Of a stretch of 64,000 bases of DNA, positions 37,609 to 47,568 are shown one piece after another. The stretch is from JAMLHH01 sp037189845 (lineage in GTDB: Bacteria > Bacteroidota > Bacteroidia > Chitinophagales > JADIYW01). Every line of letters begins with the position of its first letter. Position 1 is the stretch's first letter. Location of the stretch: contig JBBCIS010000004.1 in assembly GCA_037189845.1 (NCBI GenBank), positions 183,741 to 247,740 on the forward strand, written 5' to 3'. Under the pieces are notes generated by a model, which made no database searches, was not told where the DNA came from, and was given only the letters and a program-made list of their open reading frames with translations. The position numbers and the translations under genes are program-made.

Positions 37609-38556
37609 TTAATCTACAAATGGCAAGGTTTTAGGACCAGCGTGATTGACTTTACTGACATACACTTCTGCTCCTATATTTAAGCTGTTCATCACTTCTT
37701 TCATAGCTGCTCCTGCTTTTTCAGCGACTTCTCTGCCTTTACATAATGCAAAAACAGATGGGCCTGAACCACTAATGCTACTGCCCAATGCTCCTGCAGC
37801 AATGGCTGCATTTTTCATTTCATAAAAGCCGGGAATTAATTTGCTGCGATAAGGTTCTGCAATATAGTCTACCAATGAACGGCCTATCAGATCATAATCT
37901 CCACGTAATAGACCAACCATCAATCCGCCAACGTTAGCACTTTGTCTGAGTGATTTTGCCAACGGAATTTCTTTCGGAAGGATTTCACGTGCTTCTTTCG
38001 TTAAAACAATTACATCGGGGTTGATGACCGCACACCACAATTCTTCAGGTACGGGAATCTGGATGACATCCAGCGGCTCATAGCTTCTCACCAGAATAAA
38101 TCCACCAAATAAAGATGCAGCTACGTTATCAGCAATGGCAGCATCACAGGCAGCTTTCTCTGCATTCAAAAGAAATGGCAACATTTCGTGCTTAGTCAGC
38201 TTTTCATTGCACAGCATATTGATAGCATATACTCCGGCAACCGCACTGGCAGCGCTGCTGCCTAAACCACTTCCTGACGGCATGGATTTTTTGATCCAGA
38301 CTTTGCAGCCAAAATCAGCCTGAATAAAATTCAGGTAATCCATAATAGCTACCGTGGCTGAATTTTTAAAGGGATCCCGGGGCAAAACGCCTCCGTCACC
38401 TTCAATATCTACAATGACAACTCCTTTTTCGGCAGTCAGTTCCATGACCAGCTCATCACCGGGCTTATCTATTGCAAATCCTAATATATCATACCCGCAG
38501 GCTACATTAGCAACTGTAGCAGGGGCAAAAACTTTTATTCTGTCTCCGGGTTTCAT
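37609..38556 (-). CDS. thrB: homoserine kinase
   Basis: Homoserine kinase phosphorylates homoserine with ATP in threonine synthesis. A 315-residue GHMP kinase with the ATP-binding motif MPSGSGLGSSAASAVAG and the C-terminal SSISGSGPSVFALC. FAPATVANVACGYDILGFAI is the N-terminal GHMP signature. The start lies 15 bp after the thrA stop, so it is the second gene of the thrAB operon. The threonine synthase gene is not in the window. Confidence 0.95.
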   Translation of the reverse strand: MKPGDRIKVFAPATVANVACGYDILGFAIDKPGDELVMELTAEKGVVIVDIEGDGGVLPRDPFKNSATVAIMDYLNFIQADFGCKVWIKKSMPSGSGLGSSAASAVAGVYAINMLCNEKLTKHEMLPFLLNAEKAACDAAIADNVAASLFGGFILVRSYEPLDVIQIPVPEELWCAVINPDVIVLTKEAREILPKEIPLAKSLRQSANVGGLMVGLLRGDYDLIGRSLVDYIAEPYRSKLIPGFYEMKNAAIAAGALGSSISGSGPSVFALCKGREVAEKAGAAMKEVMNSLNIGAEVYVSKVNHAGPKTLPFVD

Positions 38557-38571
38557 TCCTTTCTCCTAAAC

Positions 38572-41031
38572 TTAATTGGCCATGTAATTACCTATTGTAA
38601 TGATCTCTGCAAAAACTCCTGCCGCCGTAACTTCTGCTCCGGCTCCCGGTCCTTTCACCACTAACGGATTTTTCTTGTATCTCTCAGATGTGAATACGAT
38701 CATATTGTCGCTTCCGCTCAGATTGTAGAATGGGTGTGTAGTATCTACCGGTTTCAAAACGATCTCAACAGTGCCATTTTCTATCACAGCCATATATCTC
38801 AAAACTTTCCCTTCTGCAGCAGCTGTTTTTTTCATCTCTTCGTATCTGGCATCTGCCTCAGCTATTCTGGATAGAAATTCAGCTACTTCTACCTCTCTTA
38901 AATTTTCAGGAACAAGATTTTCTACTGTAATATCACTCAATTCCATATCCACACCCAGCTCTCTGCTTAATATCAGCGCTTTTCTGGCCACATCCAGACC
39001 GCTAAGGTCATCTCTTGGATCCGGCTCTGTATAACCCTCAGCTTTTGCTTTCAGTACAACTTCACTGAATCTGGAATAACCATTGAAATTGTTGAAGATA
39101 TAGGAAAGTGTACCTGAAAGAACTGCTTCAATTTTAAGGATTCTGTCGCCGCTTTTCAATAGATTGTTTAAGGTATTGATCACCGGAAGCCCCGCTCCTA
39201 CGTTGGTTTCGTACAGGAACTTGGCATTTTTCTTACGGGCAATTTCTCTTAATCCATTGTACTTTTTAAGAGATAATGTGTTTGCAATCTTATTAGGTGT
39301 TACAATAGAAATACTTTGATTCAATAGTTTTTCATAGTATGTAGTGACAATTTTACTTGCCGAACAATCTACAAAAACGCTGTTTGCAAAGTTCAACTGG
39401 ATAATATCTTCTACAAACTGGCTTAAATCAGCTTTTTTATTACTGTTGTCCAGCCTATCCTGCCAGCTTAACAAGTCAATGCCATTGCTGTCGATCACTG
39501 CATTTCTGGAATTGATCATCCCGGTCACATTGATTTCCATACCCATCTGTTCTCTTAAAGAATCTTTCTGAAGCTGGATTTGCTGGATCAATGTGCTTCC
39601 TATCAATCCTGTCGGACCCACAAGGAAAAGATTTACAGAATGCAGGTCATTGGAGAAGAAAATCTCGTGTAAAGCATTCAGAGCTTTTGCTTCATCTTTT
39701 CTGTTGATCACCACAGTGATGTTCAATTCGGAAGATCCCTGGGCGATGGCTTTTACATTGATGCCATTTTTACCCAATGCTTTGAATAGCCTTGCTGCAA
39801 CACCAGGAACATTCATCATATTTTCTCCGACTACTGCGATAACCGATTTATCGGTTTCAGTCACTATAGGCTGAAGGAACTTATTCTGCATTTCATACCT
39901 GAACTCCTGCTCTACTGCCACTACTGCTTTGCCTATATCACCCGGTGCTACACCAAAGCAAATAGAATGCTCGGAAGATCCCTGTGTCAGAAAGATGATA
40001 TTTACTGATGCTCTGGATAATGCGCCAAACAATCTGGCTGCAGTACCCACTACACCAAACATTCCGCTGCCTTCCAATCGCATCAGAGCTATTTCAGAAA
40101 TAGAAGAAATTCCTTTGATAGGATTTTCTCCGGCTTTTGCTCTTTCGATAATTTTCGTTCCGGGATGTTGAGGCCGGAAAGTATTTTTGATAGTCAAAGG
40201 AATCTTTTTGACCAATGCAGGCAGGATAGTCGGCGGATAGATCACTTTCGCCCCAAAATGAGAAAGCTCCATCGCTTCTCTGTAGCTCAGTTCAGGAATA
40301 GTGATAGCTCTGTCCACGATTTTCGGATTAGCAGTCAATACGCCATCCACATCCGTCCAGATCTCTATCATTTTTGATTTCAATGCAGCACCGAAAATAG
40401 ATGCAGAGTAATCAGAACCTCCACGACCCAGTGTAGTTACTCTGCCTTCAGTATCTGACCCTATAAACCCTGTCACTACCGGAACAGCATTAAGATGTTC
40501 TACCAGTTGTGTGATATTTTTATTTGTAACTGTAAAATCAACTTTTGCTCCCAGAAAATTAGAATCTGTTTTTACAATCTGTGTAGCATTTACATACATG
40601 GAAGGAATACCGGCGCTTCTGAGCGCTGCAGAAATAATAAAACAGGAAAGCCTCTCTCCGAAAGAAGATAATACTGCCAAAGATTTATCAGGGCATTCTC
40701 CCAATAAATAAACACCATTCAGGGTTCTTTCTATTTCTTTTAATCCATCATTGAGCTCATCTACCAGCACAGCTTTATCTTCTGTGGTAATCAACTCCTC
40801 CATAACGGACAAATGCCTGTCTTTAATCGACTGAAACTCGTTTTGAAAAGCAATATCTTTTCCTTCAGCAAGTTTTGCGGTTTTAATCAGCTGATCTGTT
40901 ACTCCACCAAATGCAGAACAAACAACGACAACTTTAGCGTATTGTTCCTGACGGCCACGAACAATTTCTATTACATTTTTTATCCTTTCCGGATTGGCTA
41001 CTGACGAGCCTCCAAATTTCATCACCAACAT
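38572..41031 (-). CDS. thrA: bifunctional aspartokinase/homoserine dehydrogenase
   Basis: An 819-residue fusion that performs the first and third steps of the aspartate pathway towards threonine and methionine. The aspartokinase part begins VMKFGGSSVANPERI and has TLGRGGSDYSASIFG. Two ACT domains follow (about residues 310-470, SSEHSICFGV and SSELNITVVIN), where end-product feedback usually acts. The dehydrogenase part (about 475-815) starts with LVGPTGLIGSTL. The frame opens at a TTG at 41046; ATG 41031 (MLVMKFGG) fits. A perfect -7 box lies at 41061-41068. thrB follows 15 bp later. Confidence 0.95.
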   Translation of the reverse strand: MLVMKFGGSSVANPERIKNVIEIVRGRQEQYAKVVVVCSAFGGVTDQLIKTAKLAEGKDIAFQNEFQSIKDRHLSVMEELITTEDKAVLVDELNDGLKEIERTLNGVYLLGECPDKSLAVLSSFGERLSCFIISAALRSAGIPSMYVNATQIVKTDSNFLGAKVDFTVTNKNITQLVEHLNAVPVVTGFIGSDTEGRVTTLGRGGSDYSASIFGAALKSKMIEIWTDVDGVLTANPKIVDRAITIPELSYREAMELSHFGAKVIYPPTILPALVKKIPLTIKNTFRPQHPGTKIIERAKAGENPIKGISSISEIALMRLEGSGMFGVVGTAARLFGALSRASVNIIFLTQGSSEHSICFGVAPGDIGKAVVAVEQEFRYEMQNKFLQPIVTETDKSVIAVVGENMMNVPGVAARLFKALGKNGINVKAIAQGSSELNITVVINRKDEAKALNALHEIFFSNDLHSVNLFLVGPTGLIGSTLIQQIQLQKDSLREQMGMEINVTGMINSRNAVIDSNGIDLLSWQDRLDNSNKKADLSQFVEDIIQLNFANSVFVDCSASKIVTTYYEKLLNQSISIVTPNKIANTLSLKKYNGLREIARKKNAKFLYETNVGAGLPVINTLNNLLKSGDRILKIEAVLSGTLSYIFNNFNGYSRFSEVVLKAKAEGYTEPDPRDDLSGLDVARKALILSRELGVDMELSDITVENLVPENLREVEVAEFLSRIAEADARYEEMKKTAAAEGKVLRYMAVIENGTVEIVLKPVDTTHPFYNLSGSDNMIVFTSERYKKNPLVVKGPGAGAEVTAAGVFAEIITIGNYMAN

Positions 41032-41060
41032 ATAAAACGGTGTCAATTTTATTGAATTGG

Positions 41061-41068
41061 CAAAAATA
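41061..41068 (-). promoter_or_regulatory. -7 box of thrA-thrB operon
   Basis: TATTTTTG on the minus strand, a perfect match, 29 nt before the thrA ATG. The short leader leaves no room for a leader-peptide attenuator. Confidence 0.65.
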
Positions 41069-41141
41069 GGGAAAGCGTAATGAAAATTGAAAGAACTATT
41101 AGATTATGTATATTCACACAGTAATAAATTAATTGGTTATC

Positions 41142-41894
41142 GTGAATTGGTGGAGATTACCCTATAGCATATACGCTATTATAGTGTTATTTATATTATT
41201 CATTCCGGCATTGCCTGTGTATGGTATTATAAAGCTGAGTGTAAAACATAGCAGGCAGCAATTCTGGGTACACAAAGTAAACAGAATTATATTTCTTATC
41301 TGGTCAGCATTTACCGGGTTCAGGTATAAAATCAGAGGCGTAGAAAATATTGAGCATGATCAGAATTATATAGCCATCTGCAATCACAGTAATCTGGCGG
41401 ATTTCATGGCTTCTGCCTATGGTATCCAGGTTCCGGGTAAGCCATTGGTAAAAAAAGAGCTTTTAAAAATTCCTGTATTCGGGCCATTGTTTGCCATGGC
41501 TAGCGTACCTGTTGACAGAAAAGATGATGCAGCAAGAAAAAAGAGCCTGAGCATCATGAAAAGTGAGCTGGCAGACAAAGTCTCATTAATCATTTTTCCT
41601 GAAGGTACCAGAAACAGAACACCACAACCTCTGAAAGAATTTCATAACGGTGCATTTATTCTTTCTATGGAAACCGGCGTTCCGATTCTTCCGGTAATGT
41701 TTACCAATATCAGACATCTGAGCAGTGCTGAATCAGTTCTCATCAGACCCTGGACTGTAGAGTCTACTCATTTAAAGCCTGTATTTCCCAATGAATTCAA
41801 TAATGTCAACGAGTACAAGGAATATGTATTTAAAATCATGTGGAACTATCTGGTGGCACATGATACGAATTATTCTCACTTTGAAAAATTATAA
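41142..41894 (+). CDS. plsC: lysophospholipid acyltransferase (PlsC-like)
   Basis: A 250-residue membrane-bound acyltransferase with one N-terminal hydrophobic segment. The catalytic H-x4-D motif is NHSNLADFMA, followed by MASVPVDRKDDAARKK, then FPEGTRNRTPQPLKEFHNGA, motif III, and GVPILPVMF. It should acylate lysophosphatidic acid to phosphatidic acid. The frame opens with a TTG at 41133, but GTG at 41142 (VNWWRLPYSIY) gives the natural start. Its 3' end overlaps the convergent PorP/SprF gene by 6 bp. Confidence 0.9.
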   Translation: MNWWRLPYSIYAIIVLFILFIPALPVYGIIKLSVKHSRQQFWVHKVNRIIFLIWSAFTGFRYKIRGVENIEHDQNYIAICNHSNLADFMASAYGIQVPGKPLVKKELLKIPVFGPLFAMASVPVDRKDDAARKKSLSIMKSELADKVSLIIFPEGTRNRTPQPLKEFHNGAFILSMETGVPILPVMFTNIRHLSSAESVLIRPWTVESTHLKPVFPNEFNNVNEYKEYVFKIMWNYLVAHDTNYSHFEKL

Positions 41895-42896
41895 GGTCGG
41901 GCACCCCCAATAATTTTTCTTTTCAGCATTTTTTCTGCGGTCTGCATTCCAGAAGCCGGTATAAGTCAATGAAAGCTCAGGTCCGCCGTTTGCTCTGGTG
42001 GCCCTGGTTAAGCTGGAAGTATTGATATCGTAATTAAATGTCAGTATAAAATCACTGTACTCTGCTCTGATCACAGGAATAATAGCATCCTGCATTCTGT
42101 ACCAAAGTCCCATTCCCAGCTTGAAATCACTTTTGCTGTTGTTGGGAGTAAAATCATAACGACCTAAAAATCCTATCATGAACTCCTGGAAAGGTCCTTG
42201 TCTTTGATACATAGTACTGGCATTGAAATCCAGATAATCATTTACTTCAAAATTCAATCCCATTTGTCCTACATATCTGACATACAGAGCATCTCTCCCA
42301 TCTGTGTAAAAACTTTGTTGAGGTCTCAAAAGATTAAATGCGCTTCCTCCTACATAAAAATTCACATTATCTGCGGGTTCAGCATACCATAGTAGCCCTA
42401 ATCCCAATGAGAAGTACCAGTAATTATCCACTCCAACAATATCTCCATTGAGCTGATTTTCAAAAACAGCATTGGACATATTTATAGATCTGTTGGCCCC
42501 GGTCATCTGAAAACCGGCTGAAAGATTATTAGAGAAATTAGTTCCTAGCTTTTGTGTATAGCCTAAGCTCAACAACATCTGGTTGGTACTAAAATCGAGA
42601 TCTCCTGCCTGATCGCTGAAAAAATGTACTCCTACTCCAAAACCTGAGCCTTTGAATCTTTGTTTCAAAATGCTGAAATCTGCCCCGCCACCAATTGTTC
42701 TGTAGGCATTGAAAGGGGAAATCCACTGACTTTTGTAGATAGCAGAAGCTCTGACATCTCCCTTAAAATAGCCTGTAAATGCCGGATTATATAAGTGCGG
42801 TGCTGAAAAATACTGAGAAAACCTAATGTCCTGTGCCTGCACGTAGTTCCCTAGTGCACTTATTATCGAGAGTGCGATTACAATTAAACTTCTCAT
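41889..42896 (-). CDS. PorP/SprF family T9SS membrane protein
   Basis: A 335-residue protein of the type IX secretion PorP/SprF family. Signal peptide: residues 1-21 (IALSIISALGNYVQA). Diagnostic N-terminal stretch: DIRFSQYFSAPHLYNPAFTG and then YKSQWISPF. Mature part is a barrel. PorP/SprF proteins are needed for surface attachment of cargo with type B sorting domains, which the upstream PKD protein carries. The start codon ATG overlaps the PKD gene's TAA (TAATG), so the two are translationally coupled; the downstream gene is plsC, convergent. Confidence 0.93.
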   Translation of the reverse strand: MRSLIVIALSIISALGNYVQAQDIRFSQYFSAPHLYNPAFTGYFKGDVRASAIYKSQWISPFNAYRTIGGGADFSILKQRFKGSGFGVGVHFFSDQAGDLDFSTNQMLLSLGYTQKLGTNFSNNLSAGFQMTGANRSINMSNAVFENQLNGDIVGVDNYWYFSLGLGLLWYAEPADNVNFYVGGSAFNLLRPQQSFYTDGRDALYVRYVGQMGLNFEVNDYLDFNASTMYQRQGPFQEFMIGFLGRYDFTPNNSKSDFKLGMGLWYRMQDAIIPVIRAEYSDFILTFNYDINTSSLTRATRANGGPELSLTYTGFWNADRRKNAEKKNYWGCPTL

Positions 42897-45800
42897 TATC
42901 TCAACAAAGTTACATTTCCTTTTAACAAAAGTGGCTGCCCGTTATTACATTGAGCCTCTAAATAGTAAACATACACTCCTGAATTCAATTGTACACCATT
43001 AAAGGTTCCATCCCAGGCATCCATTGCGTTTGCCGATTCATATACAATTTCTCCTGTACGGGCATAAATTCTGATTCTTCCCAATTTTATCAAATCGTTG
43101 TTCTTAAGTGTAAAAAAGTCATTTACACCATCATTATTGGGAGTAAATACGTTCTGTATTTCAATCATACTGCCATCACAATCAGTGGCAACATCGACAG
43201 TAATATCTTCTGAAACGGTACAGCCAGCCTGATTAGTGACTGTCACAGTATATTTTGTTGTAGTGACAGGTCTGACAAATGCAAACGGACAGTTGGTACA
43301 ACCTGTAGCAGGCAAAGGTGTCCACGCATACGAAACTCCGGGCTCTGAATATGCTTCAAGCTTTATTTCCTGACCTGAAAGAATAGACACAGACTCACTC
43401 ACATTCAATTCAGGATATTCTCTAACCTCTATTGTCACTGCCTGATTAAAATCTTTACAAGCTCCGTTTTTCACATTTACAAGATAAGCAGAAGTACGTT
43501 CAGGACTTACAATTATTTCAGATAATGTGTCTACAACTTCTCCATCCAACGTCCATTGATATTTAAATCTGCCGGAATTAATGGCCTCATGCTGTACCCA
43601 TAGTTTTGCCTGATCGCCTATACACAAAATAGTATCTGTACCTGCAGCACCAGTAAATGCTTCTTTTACTTCTACGGTAACAGTCTTATCTGTAAAACAA
43701 GTAGGGCTAACATAACCTCTCACGTTATAAACTGTTGTTTGTAACGGAAATGCAACCGGGTTTGGTATATCTGTAGCACTCAATGAACCTGATTGTCCCC
43801 ATTCATAATAATGAACTTTTGATGCTTTTAGCTCTACACTATCACCTTTACATATTACTAGATTATCCTCTACTGCCAAAGGTGCTGTTGCAAAAACTCT
43901 CAAGGTATCCTCCACAAAATCCCTGCAACCTACTGCATCTTCTATTTCAAGCTTCACAAAAATGTCTATCGAATCAGCTGTTGTTACAGTTCTCGAAAAC
44001 GAGCTATCGGAAGATGTATATCCATCCGAGAATGTCCAGAATCTGCTTATGACAGGTGCATGTTCTTCAAATAATGAAACATCGGCAAAATCAACCAATT
44101 CTCCCGTACAAATTAAATCTGCACTCTTCTGTGATTTGGGTATTGCACCTCCGACCTTAATTTCCGGACCATAAACAGTCACAATACAACCCATCCCGTC
44201 ATTCACTGTTACACTTGGCTTATAAACACCTGCATGTTCATATACATGCGTAGTTTCAGAATAAGCATCTGTATCATATTTCCCTTCTCCATCTCCAAAA
44301 TCCCAGAAATTAGCAACTGAATTTTTAATATCAGCAACAATTAACGCTTCCACCGGCGCACAAGAAGACGGCATTGTTACGTTAAATTCACCTGATGGTC
44401 CACCTATGTCTATCAGCTTTTCCTTCTTAATCACTTCCTTACATCCTCTATAATCTTCCAGTGTCAATGTTACATCATATACACCGGCTGCCATGTATAT
44501 ATATTTAGGGTTTCTGGTTGTATCATCAATGATCGTCCCGTTGCCCAAATCCCAGATCGTCCTTCTATAGATAATATCAGAAGGAATAATAGTAAAATCA
44601 GTGATCAGCTCAGGGCAGTGCTTAGATGTCGGGAAAGCTGAAAAATCATAATCAATATCCTGAATGGTAATTGCATTTGTTATTTTTTTAACATCTTCAC
44701 AGTTATTGGCGTCAATTATTTTAAGCTCAAAATCATATACCCCTTCTTTTGTGTAAAAATGTTCAGGAGCGCTATCAGTTACTATCGGAGATCCATCTCC
44801 AAAATCCCAAAAATATTGCAGCCCTACGCCTGTTGACAGATTTACAGGTTTAAATGCTGTTCCTGTACAAAATGAAGAAGTAGGCAATTCAAAATCGACA
44901 TGAGGCATTGCCACAATCACATCATGTGTTATAGTATCTTTACAACCTACATTATCCTGTACAGTGAGTGTAATCGGAATAATTGCATTAATTGAAAATG
45001 TTCTGGAGAATTTATTTGCAGTTTCGGTGGCAATATTTCCTATCTGCCAATTTAATTTAGTAATTGTTGATAAAGAAGAGCTGGATGTATCCTCAAAATT
45101 GACAGTAACCGGGGAACATCCTCCAATAGGGTCAAACTTGAATCCGGCATCAGGCTTAACTGCCTGAATAAGATCTTTAAAAACAAGCGTATCTCTACAT
45201 CCTTCATTCACAGATACCAAAGTCAGAGTATACACTCCCGGATCCGTAATTGTCCTTTTAAATATATTACCACTACTCCTGACAGTGTCAATGATCCAGG
45301 TGCCGGAAGTCGCACCCGGGACATTTTGATATTCGACAGATAAAGGGAGACATCCTTTTGTCGGAGGCAAACTAAAGCCCGAAGTACTTTTGGGTTTTAT
45401 CTCTATAGGCTTGGTTATTACATCACTACACCCTGTCGTGGAGTTATTGACTGTGAGCTTTATCGTGTAAGTTCCATTCTTTTTATATTCATGGCTCACA
45501 TTTTTACTATTACTTGCCAGTATCGTTCCATCTCCAAAATCCCATGTAGATTGTACTCCTGAAAAACTATTATTAATAAGCGTTACCAAACCACCGGAAC
45601 AATTATTTAAAATCACAAAATCGGCGGCTGTTGGCTTTACAACAACACTTCCCATATCTTTAGAGGACTTGCATCCGTTGGATGTTACGATTGCTGTAAC
45701 CGGAAATATTCCGGATTGAGCAAACTTGTAAGAAAGTGTCCTTCCAGATAACGTAGTTATATTTCCTATCTTCCACTCGTACGTCGCATTAGCAATAGCA

Positions 45801-47467
45801 CCAATCTGTCCTGTTAACGTAGTTGACGGGCATAAATCCAAACCGGAGACAGAAGCATTGAAATTTTGAGTATTGCCCACACGTATAATATTGGTAACAA
45901 TGACATCATTGCAACCCTCCGCAAAAGATACACGAGCTGTAACTGTGTAGGAATTAACACCTGAATAAGTTTGTGCAGGTGGTTGAATTCCATTATAAAC
46001 ATTACCATTACCAAAAGTCCACTGGACATTATTAATTGTAAAGCCGTTAGTACATTTAACACTAAAGTCAGATAATAAAGGTGCGCAACCTTCCTGATTC
46101 GAAATATTCATTTCAACTATCGGGTCAACTATAGAAATATATCCAAGCTTTACTATTGAATTTGAACATCCATTTTGACTCGACCCAATCAATCTTACTG
46201 TATATACATTTTCTTTATTATAAGACTTAAGAGGATTAGGGTCTGTAGAAGAGAATCCGTCTCCAAAATTCCAAAGGTATGTATTCGCGTGTTGAGATAA
46301 ATTTGTAAATTGTACATTTAAAGGAACTTTACATCCCAATGTAGGAGTAGCTTCAAAATCAACGACCGGAGTTTGATTCACATATACATTTCTAATTTTA
46401 GAAACAACACAACCAAATTGTGAAGTAGCTTCCAGCTTTACTTCATGCACTCCTACTTCTTTAGCAGAAAGTGTCATCTTGGTTAAATCTGCATTTAACT
46501 TAGGACTAAAAGTCCAGGTTAATTTTTTATACAAAGAGCTTATATCCGGTTGAAATCCAACGAAAAGGCTATCACAGCCTAATGTATCTGTAAATTTTAT
46601 ATCAACACTAAATTTTTCATTCACAATCATGTTTGACAAAGTCTTGCTATTAGTGCATCCATTAGCGTCAGTCGCTGTCAATTTAATCTCAAAGGTTCCT
46701 TCATTTTTGAATTTATGTACAGGTGTGGTTTCTGTAGAAACTTCTCCATCTCCAAATTCCCATAAATATGTATACTTTGTCAATGTATCAGATTTATTTG
46801 TAAAGACACATTCCACCGGGATTTCACAGCTATTAGAATTTCTGAATTCAAAGTCTACTACAGGTCTTGGATGAATTGTAATTCCGGCAGGATATGTCTT
46901 TCTATCCGTGCATCCGTTCTGATCAACAACAATCAAGGATAAATCTCTTGCACCAGACGCATTAAAAGTTTGAGTAAGTGCGGTAAGATTGCCTTCTACT
47001 ACTCTACCGTTACCAAAACCCCATGTTCGTTTTACTATTGAAGAGCTTCCTACAGTGCTCTTGTCTTTAAAATTAACTTCGAGCGGAGGGCAGCCTATTA
47101 CTTTATCAAACTCGAAATTTGCTGTTGGTGTTTTATGAACTGTAACGCTTTTAGTTACGGTATTGGGAACTCCATTTTTGTACGCAATCATTTTTATCTC
47201 AAAAACGCCTTCAGATCCATATATTTTAAACGTTGTATTACCTTTAGCTTTTGTACCATCTCCAAATTCCCAAAGAGTACTATCAGGAACAAAATCTTTC
47301 ACTGTCAATCCTACATGAAATGGCGTACATCCTACATTTGCGACTAAGTCAAAATTTGCCTGAGCATGCAATAATCCAGTAAATAACATCAGCACTAAAC
47401 TCAAAAGTGAGCGCCTCCTAAAAAATATTTTCAGGCTATTAACAAAAATAAAAACTACCTTTTCCAT
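42896..47467 (-). CDS. giant PKD-repeat T9SS type B cargo protein (copy 1)
   Basis: A surface or secreted protein of about 1523 residues. Signal peptide: residues 1-36 (SLVLMLFTGLLHAQ). It has many PKD-like repeats, each with a WDFGDG-like loop (e.g. STWDFGDGTILASN, YFWDFGDGSPIV). The C-terminal ~85 residues are a gliding-motility-type (type B) sorting domain: VFTPNNDGVNDFFTLKN, RIYARTGEIVYE, WDGTFNGVQLNSGVYVYY. Start chosen at ATG 47467 because the -7 box TAGTTTTG ends 10 nt upstream. A paralogue of nearly the same length lies at 48356-52942. Probably an adhesin or gliding protein. Confidence 0.92.
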   Translation of the reverse strand: MEKVVFIFVNSLKIFFRRRSLLSLVLMLFTGLLHAQANFDLVANVGCTPFHVGLTVKDFVPDSTLWEFGDGTKAKGNTTFKIYGSEGVFEIKMIAYKNGVPNTVTKSVTVHKTPTANFEFDKVIGCPPLEVNFKDKSTVGSSSIVKRTWGFGNGRVVEGNLTALTQTFNASGARDLSLIVVDQNGCTDRKTYPAGITIHPRPVVDFEFRNSNSCEIPVECVFTNKSDTLTKYTYLWEFGDGEVSTETTPVHKFKNEGTFEIKLTATDANGCTNSKTLSNMIVNEKFSVDIKFTDTLGCDSLFVGFQPDISSLYKKLTWTFSPKLNADLTKMTLSAKEVGVHEVKLEATSQFGCVVSKIRNVYVNQTPVVDFEATPTLGCKVPLNVQFTNLSQHANTYLWNFGDGFSSTDPNPLKSYNKENVYTVRLIGSSQNGCSNSIVKLGYISIVDPIVEMNISNQEGCAPLLSDFSVKCTNGFTINNVQWTFGNGNVYNGIQPPAQTYSGVNSYTVTARVSFAEGCNDVIVTNIIRVGNTQNFNASVSGLDLCPSTTLTGQIGAIANATYEWKIGNITTLSGRTLSYKFAQSGIFPVTAIVTSNGCKSSKDMGSVVVKPTAADFVILNNCSGGLVTLINNSFSGVQSTWDFGDGTILASNSKNVSHEYKKNGTYTIKLTVNNSTTGCSDVITKPIEIKPKSTSGFSLPPTKGCLPLSVEYQNVPGATSGTWIIDTVRSSGNIFKRTITDPGVYTLTLVSVNEGCRDTLVFKDLIQAVKPDAGFKFDPIGGCSPVTVNFEDTSSSSLSTITKLNWQIGNIATETANKFSRTFSINAIIPITLTVQDNVGCKDTITHDVIVAMPHVDFELPTSSFCTGTAFKPVNLSTGVGLQYFWDFGDGSPIVTDSAPEHFYTKEGVYDFELKIIDANNCEDVKKITNAITIQDIDYDFSAFPTSKHCPELITDFTIIPSDIIYRRTIWDLGNGTIIDDTTRNPKYIYMAAGVYDVTLTLEDYRGCKEVIKKEKLIDIGGPSGEFNVTMPSSCAPVEALIVADIKNSVANFWDFGDGEGKYDTDAYSETTHVYEHAGVYKPSVTVNDGMGCIVTVYGPEIKVGGAIPKSQKSADLICTGELVDFADVSLFEEHAPVISRFWTFSDGYTSSDSSFSRTVTTADSIDIFVKLEIEDAVGCRDFVEDTLRVFATAPLAVEDNLVICKGDSVELKASKVHYYEWGQSGSLSATDIPNPVAFPLQTTVYNVRGYVSPTCFTDKTVTVEVKEAFTGAAGTDTILCIGDQAKLWVQHEAINSGRFKYQWTLDGEVVDTLSEIIVSPERTSAYLVNVKNGACKDFNQAVTIEVREYPELNVSESVSILSGQEIKLEAYSEPGVSYAWTPLPATGCTNCPFAFVRPVTTTKYTVTVTNQAGCTVSEDITVDVATDCDGSMIEIQNVFTPNNDGVNDFFTLKNNDLIKLGRIRIYARTGEIVYESANAMDAWDGTFNGVQLNSGVYVYYLEAQCNNGQPLLLKGNVTLLR

Positions 47468-47477
47468 ATACACAATA

Positions 47478-47485
47478 CAAAACTA
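47478..47485 (-). promoter_or_regulatory. -7 box of PKD giant gene (copy 1)
   Basis: TAGTTTTG on the minus strand, a perfect match, with a TTTG 20 bp further upstream. The ATG follows 10 nt later. Confidence 0.65.
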
Positions 47486-47568
47486 TTTATATATTTTATT
47501 CACAACAAACTATCGGTATTAATTAACAATAAATAAATAATCAATACATTTAAGCAAAGTAACGCAAA

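Noticed and set aside
45814..46062. 82-codon same-strand frame inside the PKD giant
   Set aside because: It is an out-of-frame reading of the repeat protein with no independent start signal.
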